From contig NZ_CP045925.1 of the NCBI RefSeq assembly GCF_020541265.1, positions 1-64,000 on the forward strand: a stretch of 64,000 bases of DNA, given 5' to 3'. A program made the translations under genes and the position numbers. Within the stretch, counting starts at the first letter, position 1. Each line of letters opens with the position of its first letter. Under the pieces are notes generated by a model. That model ran no database searches and was not told where the DNA came from. It was given only the letters and a program-made list of their open reading frames with translations. The stretch is from Profftia lariciata. GTDB taxonomy: Bacteria; Pseudomonadota; Gammaproteobacteria; Enterobacterales; Enterobacteriaceae. This document shows, one piece after another, positions 25,434 to 34,182 of the stretch.

Positions 25434-25727
25434 AGTAATATTCGTCTATTACATGATCATGTTGTAATCAAACGTCAAGATGTAGACACGAAATCTACTA
25501 GTGGTATAGTATTAACTCGTGCTGCAGCAAATAAATCTACTCGTGGATTAATTATTGCAGTAGGTAAAGGTCGTATTTTAGAAAATAGTCAAGTCAAACC
25601 ATTAGAAGTGCAGGCAGGTAATATAGTTATTTTTAACAATAGTTATAGTATAAAAATAGAAAATATTGATAATGAAGAATTGTTAATCATATTAGAAAGC
25701 GATATATTAGCTATACTAGATACTTAA
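25434..25727 (+). pseudogene. second groES copy, open frame but start codon lost
   Basis: Ninety-seven sense codons followed by TAA, exactly the length of groES, aligning without gaps to the intact copy at about 56-58% identical residues by my count (SNIRLLHDHVVIKRQ against MNIRPLHDRVIVKRQ). The Shine-Dalgarno AGGAG is preserved 8 bases upstream, but the initiation codon reads AGT instead of ATG. No stop or frameshift occurs inside. Mobile-loop residues are changed (TSGIVLTRAAANKSTRG). Either it is a very recent pseudogene, or initiation uses a rare codon such as the ATT at 25440, or the base order at the start is a sequencing or assembly error. The adjacent groEL is clearly dead, which favours pseudogene. 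Confidence 0.8.
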
Positions 25728-25789
25728 GAAAGTTTATTTTTTACTAGATGTATGTTAGTATTTACTAAATACGTTTAAAGGAAAACAAA

Positions 25790-27413
25790 ATAACAGCTAA
25801 AAATATAAAATTTAGTAATTCTGTACGTGTGAACATGTTACGTGATGTTAATATTTTAGCAAATATAGTAAAAATAACATTAGGACTTAAAAGACGTAAT
25901 GTTATTTTAGATAAATCCTTTGGATCTCCGATTATAATAAAAGATGGTATTACTGTTGCTCATGAAATAGTATTAAAAAAATAAATTTAAAAACATGGGC
26001 TCTCAAATCATTACAGAGGTGCATCAAAAGTTAACGATGCTGTAGGTGATGGAATTACTACTGCAACTATTTTAGCTTAAGCTATAGTGAATAAAGGATT
26101 CAAAGCGGTTGTGTAGCTGGTATGAATCTCATGAATCTCAAACGTGGTATTGATAAAGCGGTAATTACTGCAGTTAAAAAACTAAAAATTATCTATATAT
26201 ACCTTGTTTAGATTACAAAACCATTATTCAAGTAGGTAGTATTTCTGCTAATTCAGAAGAAATAGTGGGTAAGTTAATTGCTCAAGCAATAGAAAAAGTA
26301 GGTAAAGAAAAAATCCTTATTGTTGAACAAAGCTAATAGATTGCAAAACATCTTTAGATGTAGTAGAAGGTATGCAATTTGATTGTGGTTACCTGTCTCC
26401 ATTTTTTATAAACCAACCAAATGCTGGTTTTATTAAACTTAACAATCCTTGTATTTTATTAACTGATAAAAAAATATCAAATATCCGTCAATTACTTCCA
26501 ATTTTAGAAATTATTACTAAATCCAACTAATCTTTATTAATTATAGCAAAAGATCTTGAAGAAGCTCTAGTAACACTTGTAGTACATACAATGCGTTCTA
26601 TTGTTAAAGTAGCTATAGTGAAAGCACCTGATGTTAGCAATAGTTCTAAATATATGTTACAAGATATTACTACCTTAACTAGAGGTATTGTTATTTCTCA
26701 AGAAATGGAATTAGAGTTAACAAAGTAACTTTAGATAATTTTGGGAAAGCTAAGCGTATTATTATAAGTCAAGATACTACAATAATTATTGATGGTATGG
26801 GTAATACATGTGATTTCCAAAGACGTATTTATTAAATTCGTCAATAAATTAAAGATACTGCTTCTGATTATGATTGTAAAAAATTTCAAGAGCATATAGC
26901 TAAATTATCTAGTGGTGTTGCAGTTATTAAAGTAGGTGTTGCCACCAAAGTTCAGATGAAAGAGAAAAAGTACGCGTTCAAGATGCTTTAAACGCAAAAC
27001 ATGCAGCAGTGGAAAAAAGTGTAGTTCCTTGTGGCGCGTAGCTTTAATTCGTGTTGCTCAAGCAATATCTATGCTTCAAGGTTCTAACGAAGACCAAAAT
27101 ATGGATATTAAAGTTGTATTACGTATTATGGAAGCACCATTACGTCAAATTGTTATGAATTCTAGTAAAGAAGCTTCGATTATAGCTAATAACATTAAAC
27201 ACAGTAAAAAACTATGGTTATAATGAGTATACTAAAAAGTATGGCGATATGATATCAATGAGTATTTTAGATCCTACTAAAGTAACTCGTTCTTCATTAC
27301 AGTATGCTGTATTTATTGCTAATTTGATGATTACTACCGAATGTATGATTACTGATTTACAGTATTATAAAGTAGATCTTAAGTCTTCTAATAAAAGAAA
27401 TAACATAACATAA
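25790..27413 (+). pseudogene. second groEL copy, multiply disrupted
   Basis: Full-length groEL homology runs from the N-terminus (ATA in place of the start ATG, then TAKNIKFSNSVRVNMLRDVN) to a stop at 27411-27413. Disruptions read directly include an extra A in the A7 run at about 25974-25980, a one-base loss near 26019 (after ITE), a stop replacing Gln near 26078 (LA-stop-AIVNKG), a frameshift near 26112, another near 26190, adjacent stops near 26335 and more further on. The longest residual frame (27029-27223, 64 codons) is a fragment of it. The copy ends NNIT-stop and lacks any GGM/GMN tail. Stop and frameshift load is much higher than in the linked groES remnant. Confidence 0.95.
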
Positions 27414-27485
27414 TATGTTTTATTATAAAAGTTAGATTTAGTAATATTATTACATAAGAATATTATAAAATGTCGTTATCTAATG

Positions 27486-27523
27486 ATTATTACTCCCCAT
27501 TAAGGGGTAATAATTTATTTTAT
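27486..27523 (+). terminator. terminator of the dead groESL copy
   Basis: ATTATTA-CT-CCCC pairs with GGGG-TAATAAT around an ATTAA loop with a 2-base bulge, followed by TTATTTTAT. It sits 73 bases after the remnant groEL stop, in the position of the live operon's terminator. Confidence 0.65.
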
Positions 27524-28449
27524 AGTTATAATGATTTTTAAGTATTTGTTTTTTAATAACTATAAAATTGCTATATGCACAAAATAATATTTATATTATA
27601 ACTACTATAGACTAATTTATTTAAAATAATCTAAATATTATTTAATATAAATTTTATAATTTCTCTAAAATAAATGTTTAATTTAGAATTTATATTAAAT
27701 ACTTTTCTCAAAATTTATGTTTTAATATTATTCATATAATAATTAGGTTATTTATTTTTCAAGAAAAATATATTCTATTTTATAGAATACTGGATATAAT
27801 ATAAATATCTAAGAATCTTTATAACTAAATTTAAAATCATTTTAATACTTTATTTCATCATAAATTATAAATAAATAATAATATTATATAAATACAGTTA
27901 TGTTTACTACTTGGTTGGTAAATGATTAATTATTAAAAATATATATAAACTTAAAAATATTTAATATACTTATAAAAATTATAACATAATTTTATACATA
28001 TCTTTATGAAGTAAAGTGCATAAAATACATATTTAATATGCGTATAAAATCTTATCATTTTATCACTACATAATAACGTTAAATATTTTTATTCTGCAAT
28101 GAATTAATTTCTATTGTTATATACAAAATACTCTGTATCACGCATTTTAATATAAACAATAATATTACCTAATATTTATTTTTATTATTTTAATAATATC
28201 CATATTAAATATATATAGTATATAAAATATATTATTATATAATAATATATTCAGATATAATTATAAAAATTTTTTGTAAACTAAGTATAGTTGTATTTTA
28301 AAATAATAAAAATTATTTTATTATCATCTAATATATTTTAGATACTTTAATAAGTAGTAGATTATTTATTTTTAATAATATATAAAACATTATTATATAA
28401 TTAATTATGTATTATATGAGATACAATAATTAAAATAATATTATTAATA
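27524..28449. other. intergenic desert between dead groEL and trxB
   Basis: About 0.9 kb of A/T-rich convergent spacer. No coding frame and no further hairpin of note. Confidence 0.6.
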
Positions 28450-29406
28450 TTACTTAACATGTTCTTCTAAATATCGTTGTGCATCTAATGCTGCCATGCA
28501 ACCAGTACTTGCTGAAGTTATTGCCTGACGATATACGCTGTCCATAACATCCCCTGCAGCAAATACACCGGGAATATTTGTTTGAGTGGTATTACCTTTA
28601 CAACCATGATTTACTGTAATATATCCATTTTTAAGATGCAATTGTTTTTCAAAAATAGCCGTATTAGGTTTATGTCCAATAGCTATAAATACACCATTAA
28701 CGCTGATTGTTTCTATTTTATCACTATTAGTTGCCTTTAAACGTAGACCATTAACCCCTATAGTATTACCTAATACTTCATCTAATATACGGTTAGTATG
28801 TAGCACAATATTACTATTTATCACTTTATCCATCATGCGTTTTAAAAGAATTTTTTCAGCGCGAAAAATATCACTTCTATGTATTAAATGTACTGTAGAT
28901 GCTAAATTAGATAAATATAATGCCTCTTCAATAGCAGTATTACCACCTCCAATGACAGCTACTGCTTGATGACGATAAAAAAAACCATCACAAGTAGCAC
29001 ATGTAGAAACACCATAACCTTTAAATTTTTCCTCAGAAGGTAGTCCAAGATACTTGGCAGTTGCACCAGTTGCTATAATTAATGCATCACAACTGTATTC
29101 TCGTGATTCTCCTAATAAATAAAAAGGTCTAATTTGTAGATTAACTTGTTCAATATTATCTAAAATTATATTAGTATTAAATTTTTTTGCATGTATGTAC
29201 ATACGCTTCATTAAGATAGGTCCTGTTAGTCCTTGTGGATCACCAGGCCAATTTTCTACTTCAGTAGTTTTCATTAATTGACCTCCTTTCTCAACGCCGG
29301 TAATTAATAATGGATTTAGATTAGCTCGTGCTGAATAAATAGCAGCTGTATATCCAGCAGGACCTGAACCTAAAATAATAATTTTAGTATGTTGAACTGT
29401 TATCAT
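28450..29406 (-). CDS. trxB: thioredoxin reductase
   Basis: Low-molecular-weight flavoprotein, 318 residues (E. coli 321), that passes electrons from NADPH through FAD to thioredoxin. FAD-binding GSGPAG is at 13-18, the redox-active CATC at 136-139, the NADPH site GGGNTA at 153-158, and the second FAD motif in VFAAGDVMD near 285-292. GAGGA lies 4-5 bases before the ATG. In enterobacteria trxB is divergent from lrp-ftsK; here it is divergent from ftsK with lrp missing from the 1.35 kb between. Confidence 0.98.
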   Translation of the reverse strand: MITVQHTKIIILGSGPAGYTAAIYSARANLNPLLITGVEKGGQLMKTTEVENWPGDPQGLTGPILMKRMYIHAKKFNTNIILDNIEQVNLQIRPFYLLGESREYSCDALIIATGATAKYLGLPSEEKFKGYGVSTCATCDGFFYRHQAVAVIGGGNTAIEEALYLSNLASTVHLIHRSDIFRAEKILLKRMMDKVINSNIVLHTNRILDEVLGNTIGVNGLRLKATNSDKIETISVNGVFIAIGHKPNTAIFEKQLHLKNGYITVNHGCKGNTTQTNIPGVFAAGDVMDSVYRQAITSASTGCMAALDAQRYLEEHVK

Positions 29407-30497
29407 AAATTCCTCGTATATCTTTTATACAACACTTAATAAAGTTTATCTATATTAATTCTTTAATAATATATATAGTATTATATGTAAATATAACTGA
29501 TAATATTAAATATTTAAGTTATCAAAAAATTAATTTTATATTTATATTTTATCTATAAAAAAAGATTGTATTATTTTTTTGATCTATATATAACTTAAAT
29601 AATAATTTTACATGAAATAATTTTTCTGAGTTATTTGAATATTACTATATTTTTAATTATTAAATAATATGTTTATATTTTGTTTATATATATCTTATTT
29701 TAATTAATATAATTATTTTAGCAGGATAAATGCTTTAAAGAATATTTATATTCATATATTTATAGTATATTATATATATTTTTTTATGTTTTGAATAAAT
29801 AAAAAATCTTATTTATTATGTCATAATAATTATTAAAATAGATACAATACAAACAAACATAAAAAGTAATTTTAATAAATACAGTTTATTAAGATAATAA
29901 TATGTTTTTAAAATATTTCAAAATACATTTTTATATTTAAAATATTCAATACGTAGTTTTTTATTATTAAAATCATGATATAATCTTATTATTATAAATA
30001 AATCAATAAAATATAATTTATATATTAAATATATTTTATATAGATTTATCGTAATGTTTATTAATTTAATAGTATTAATACACTTTGTGTATAAAACAGT
30101 ATTTAATAAAACTGTTTTTTAAAATAGTTAAAAAACAATATAAACAAATTATATGTAAACATATAAAGATTTTTAGATGATATATTACTACTCAAAATTT
30201 CTGTATCTTTCCATAAATAACAAAGAAATTCATATATTTAAACACTAATCTTATAAAGTTCATGCTTGTATATTCACTATTTTAAATATATTGAATGAAA
30301 ATTTATAAATGATCTTAATTTTTAGGTATTATTAGCATATGTATAAGTAATGCTATTGCAATAATTTAAATATTAATTTTTTAAAAAAAATAATTACTTA
30401 TTGTTAAATATTAAATAACATAATTATTATGTACTTTGATTATTTTTAATAAAATATAATTAATAATCTCAATGTATCTATTATTTAATTGATAAAT
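29407..30497. other. desert where lrp is expected
   Basis: The regulator gene lrp lies between trxB and ftsK in E. coli. No Lrp-like frame is visible. The perfect terminator-like hairpin at 30498 may be the last trace of that transcription unit. Confidence 0.55.
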
Positions 30498-30537
30498 AAC
30501 ATACTATATAGATATATAGTATGTTTTTAAATATTTT
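30498..30537 (+). terminator. strong terminator-like hairpin upstream of ftsK
   Basis: AACATACTATAT (30498-30509) and ATATAGTATGTT (30514-30525) form a perfect 12-bp stem with an AGAT loop, followed by TTTAAATATTTT. Placed about 230 bases before ftsK, it fits a terminator of a gene formerly upstream on the plus strand (lrp in relatives). Confidence 0.6.
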
Positions 30538-30758
30538 ATCACACAAAAATAATTTAATAATAAAAGACATTATTATAAGTATAACATTAATACAAGTTTA
30601 CTAATATTGTGTATATTAAAATGTTTATTTATTATAAAAATATTAACTATTGAATAGTTAGTTATTTTATGCGCTATATTATTTTTAATAAATTTTAAAT
30701 TTATAATAATTCTTATTAAAGAAATTAAAATATTATATAAAATAAAAGGATTATTACA

Positions 30759-31352
30759 TTGCACCAAAAATATGTAGATAATAAAAAGAGTATTTTTAAA
30801 AAAAATAATAATCAACATTTAATATATCAAATATTGCAAATTATAGGAGCATTATTTTCTATATATTTTATGATTGCATTACTAAGTTTTAATCCTTCTG
30901 ATCCTAGTTGGCTGCAAATATCTGATAAAACATTTATTAATAATATAGGTGGACTATTAGGATCATGGTTATCTGATACTGTTTTTTGTATTTTTGGGCT
31001 TATAGGATATTGTATTCCACCCTGCATATTTATTTTATGTTATTTTTCCAAGTATAAGTATAATAATAGTAGTTATATCAATTATTATGCTATATCAATT
31101 AAAATAATTAGTATGTTTTTATTCATATTATCTTCCTGTGGTTTAATTACGTTAATAACAACAAGTAACCTGGATTATTTTCCTTTAGGGGGCATAGTTG
31201 GGGGGTTATTAAGTTATTATTTACTTACTACATTTGGTGCTAATAATATTATTGGTAGTATCTTTTTTTTATTAGGTATATGGTTTATAAGTTTTATCTT
31301 GTTTACTGGATCGTCATGGCTAATTTTTTTAAAAAATAGGTTTTTTGCGTAG
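30759..31352 (+). CDS. ftsK: cell-division protein FtsK reduced to its N-terminal membrane domain
   Basis: The product has 197 residues against about 1,330 in E. coli. It aligns from the first residue with FtsK (MHQKYVD to MSQEYIE, then ALLSFNPSDPSW at 40-51 and LFTGSSW near 181-187) and stops right after the last membrane helix. Hydrophobic segments lie at about 22-43, 75-97, 111-134 and 163-190. In E. coli this domain alone is the essential, septum-recruiting part; the missing linker, RecA-like motor and gamma domain move DNA and activate XerCD at dif. The start is TTG, supported by AAAGGA 8 bases upstream and by the alignment. The stop TAG is directly followed by a small palindrome. Whether this is a working mini-FtsK or a truncation cannot be told from sequence alone. 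Confidence 0.9.
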   Translation: MHQKYVDNKKSIFKKNNNQHLIYQILQIIGALFSIYFMIALLSFNPSDPSWLQISDKTFINNIGGLLGSWLSDTVFCIFGLIGYCIPPCIFILCYFSKYKYNNSSYINYYAISIKIISMFLFILSSCGLITLITTSNLDYFPLGGIVGGLLSYYLLTTFGANNIIGSIFFLLGIWFISFILFTGSSWLIFLKNRFFA

Positions 31353-31371
31353 CAAGATAATCTTGATAAGT
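31353..31371 (+). repeat. 19-base repeat abutting the ftsK stop
   Basis: CAAGATAATCTTGATAAGT starts at the base after the ftsK stop and occurs in reverse complement at 15338-15356. The core can fold as a 5-bp hairpin. Confidence 0.4.
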
Positions 31372-32901
31372 AATTATTTATGTAATATTTATAATCATTT
31401 TTTTAAAAAATAACATCTTATTTATTAAAAAATAATTTAATTATTTTATCATTTAGAAAACAATAAGATATATCTTATCATATATAATAAATATTAAAAA
31501 ATTAATTTGTTAGTTATATATAAAAATATTAATTTAATATTTTTAGTACTTATTAAAGAAAAACCTATAAAAATTTATATATAACATCTTTTACAAGAAA
31601 TACCTATAATATTAATGTATTAAAATAAATTTTTATGTCTATTTTTTAATAAAGTCTATCAATCAACAATAAATAAGTACTAAATTAATATTAGTACTTT
31701 AAATTTTAATTATTTTATATTTAATAGTTTAAAAATTAAAATTAAGAACATTATTATATAATGTATTACTTTGTATGAAACAATATAACACGTTACATTA
31801 CTATATAAGTAATCATAATAACATTATGATATATAACTAAATAAAAAATTGTATCCTAATATTTTTATGTAGAATTAATTATTATATCATGTCTTGTTGA
31901 AAAATATTTTTTATTTAAGATATACATAATTAAAAAAATTATATTCTATACTCACACAGACTTACATAAAATATTTATTATATTAATTTAATAGTAAGAA
32001 TAAATATATAATATATCATGTAGATTAATTTTATAGAATATAATAATTTAAATATTAAACAATATTATTTTATTTTGTTATAAAATTAATAATTATTAAT
32101 TAATCAATGTTATTTTTAATAAGATTATTAATATAATGATTTTATTTTTATGTATATAATATTTCTTATTTGTCTTGTTTAGATAAGTATAAACAATAAT
32201 CATTATTTTTTGTATTAATCTTATTTATTAAAAGTATTTTGAATATATATAAATACATTAAGTTATTTTTTTATTTTATTAAATATTCTGAATACTTAAT
32301 ATTATTAAATAAATAAAAAATATTATATACTTACTATTGTTAAAACATTAACTATAAGATTATTCAAATTATTAATATTATTTATTAATATATAGTATAT
32401 TTTATTGATTTGTTTTACTGTATCTTACTTAGTAAGATAGCAAAGTATTTATAAAAAATAATATACAATATTGATAATACAGAGATATTATTGTTGTAAC
32501 TTAATGATTAATATATTAATATATTAATTTATAAAATCCCGCATATAATATATTGATATATAAACTTATAAAGCTCATATTTTTGACTAAAAAATAATAT
32601 TATACAATAACTTTAATAAGTTAGTATTTATTATATATATTATATGTATTAATTATATATGTATATATATAATATTACATATACATTTCTATTAAAAATC
32701 TGTGTAATAATGATTATATTTTATGCTTTATAAATTTGATCAATCATTATTAAGGACAAACAACACATATATTATAAATTTATAAAATAGCATATAAGTA
32801 ATAAAATAAATAATTAAGTCTTATTACTAGTAAGTAATAATTATTATCAATATAAAAATATTTTTATTAAATACATTATTTCATACGTATAAGGAGAAAA
32901 A
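31372..32901. other. 1.5 kb desert ftsK / hcaT (second inferred inversion breakpoint)
   Basis: No trace of the FtsK motor domain (no Walker A glycine-rich frame) could be seen in any frame. A/T-rich spacer with no supported feature. In relatives lolA follows ftsK directly; here lolA is at 16185-16796 on the other strand. Confidence 0.55.
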
Positions 32902-34035
32902 ATGTTACCATCTGCAAATTGGTTAGGATTGAGTTATTTTACCTATTTTTTCTCTTTTGGTATATTTCTTCCTTTCTGGAGTGTATGGCTACAAGGAGAA
33001 CACATTTCTTCAGAAAAAATTGGTATATTATTAGGCGCAGGAATGATATCTCGTTTTATAGGTAGTCTATTTATGGCACCAATTGTTAAAAAAAATTCTC
33101 AATTAATTATCGCTATTCGTATTCTAGCTTTATTTACTTTAATTTTTTCTATAACATTTTCATTTTGTAGTATCTGGTTGTGGTTGTTATTAATAATATC
33201 TGGATTTAGTTTATTTTATGGACCTTTAATCCCATTAACTGATGCATTAGCAGCTACTTGGCAACATCAGATTGGCTTAGATTACGGAAAAGTTCGTTTA
33301 TGGGGATCAATGGCTTTTATTCTTGGATCGGCAGTTACTGGCAAAATAGTAAATATTTTTAATCATCAAGCTATTATGTATTTTTTATGGGCTTCATTAG
33401 CAATGATGTTGCTTGGTATGTTATTACGTCCTCAACATATGCCTAAAGATTCACTACAAGAAAACAATGTACCACATACTACAAAATGGAAAATTTTATT
33501 AACAGAATCTTCGGTATGGCGTTTTTTATTATGTACTTCTTTGCAGCAAGGCGCACATGCTGGTTATTATGGTTTTAGCACGATTTATTGGCAAGCAGCA
33601 GGATATTCTGCATCAGTAGTAGGTTATTTATGGGCATTAGGTGTTGTAGCTGAAGTTATTATTTTTGCGCTTAGTAAGCGCTTATTTTGCAATTTATCAG
33701 TATCTCGTTTATTACTGATATCATGTATTTGTGCTGTTATTCGCTGGACTTTAATGGGTACTACAACCACATTACTTGGATTAATTTGTATGCAGATATT
33801 ACATGCTGGTTCGTTTACTATTTGTCATATTGCAGCTATGCGTTTTATTGCAGCCCGACAAGGTGGAGATGTTATCCGCTTACAAGCAATTTATTCTGCA
33901 CTTGGCATGGGTGGAAGTGTAGCTATTATGACTATCGTGTCTGGTTTTTTATTTCAAAAATATCAGGGTAATATTTTTTATGTTATGGCTTTAGTCGTAT
34001 TACCAGTTTTGTTCTTTAGAACTAAAATAAAGTAG
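32902..34035 (+). CDS. hcaT: major-facilitator transporter of the HcaT (phenylpropionate permease) type
   Basis: A 377-residue, 12-helix MFS protein (E. coli HcaT 379) that aligns along its full length: SYFTYFFSFGIFLPFWSVWL near residues 10-29, LTDALA near 110, the conserved DYGKVRLWGSMAF loop near 127-139, GAHAGYYGFSTIYWQAAGYSAS in the second half, and HIAAMRFIAARQGGDVIRLQA near 305-325. HcaT is annotated as a proton-driven 3-phenylpropionate permease, but the catabolic genes for that substrate are unlikely here, so the transported molecule in this organism is unknown. AAGGAG lies 5-6 bases before the ATG. It is followed by a terminator-like hairpin at 34140. Confidence 0.9.
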   Translation: MLPSANWLGLSYFTYFFSFGIFLPFWSVWLQGEHISSEKIGILLGAGMISRFIGSLFMAPIVKKNSQLIIAIRILALFTLIFSITFSFCSIWLWLLLIISGFSLFYGPLIPLTDALAATWQHQIGLDYGKVRLWGSMAFILGSAVTGKIVNIFNHQAIMYFLWASLAMMLLGMLLRPQHMPKDSLQENNVPHTTKWKILLTESSVWRFLLCTSLQQGAHAGYYGFSTIYWQAAGYSASVVGYLWALGVVAEVIIFALSKRLFCNLSVSRLLLISCICAVIRWTLMGTTTTLLGLICMQILHAGSFTICHIAAMRFIAARQGGDVIRLQAIYSALGMGGSVAIMTIVSGFLFQKYQGNIFYVMALVVLPVLFFRTKIK

Positions 34036-34139
34036 TGATATTTAAAGTCATTAGATAATATTTAAAAGTATTATTGTATTTAAGATAATATAATATTATT
34101 TTAAATTATTACAATTTTTATAAAAGTTTAACTATAAAT

Positions 34140-34182
34140 TTATTAAGAGCTATATTATATAAACTAATCATAGCTCTTAATA
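34140..34182 (+). terminator. hairpin after hcaT
   Basis: TATTAAGAGCTAT (34141-34153) and ATAGCTCTTAATA (34170-34182) form a perfect 13-bp stem with a 16-base loop, followed by an A/T-rich tail. The AGAGCTAT core contains GC pairs. Position 105 bases after the hcaT stop fits a terminator. Confidence 0.6.

Noticed and set aside
27029..27223. 64-codon frame that looks like a small protein
   Set aside because: It is the least damaged piece of the second groEL pseudogene (matches VALIRVAKKISNLKGANEDQ of the live copy).
30573..30818. 81-codon minus-strand frame overlapping the ftsK start
   Set aside because: Hydrophobic low-complexity shadow in the region holding the ftsK leader; ftsK on the plus strand is strongly supported by alignment.
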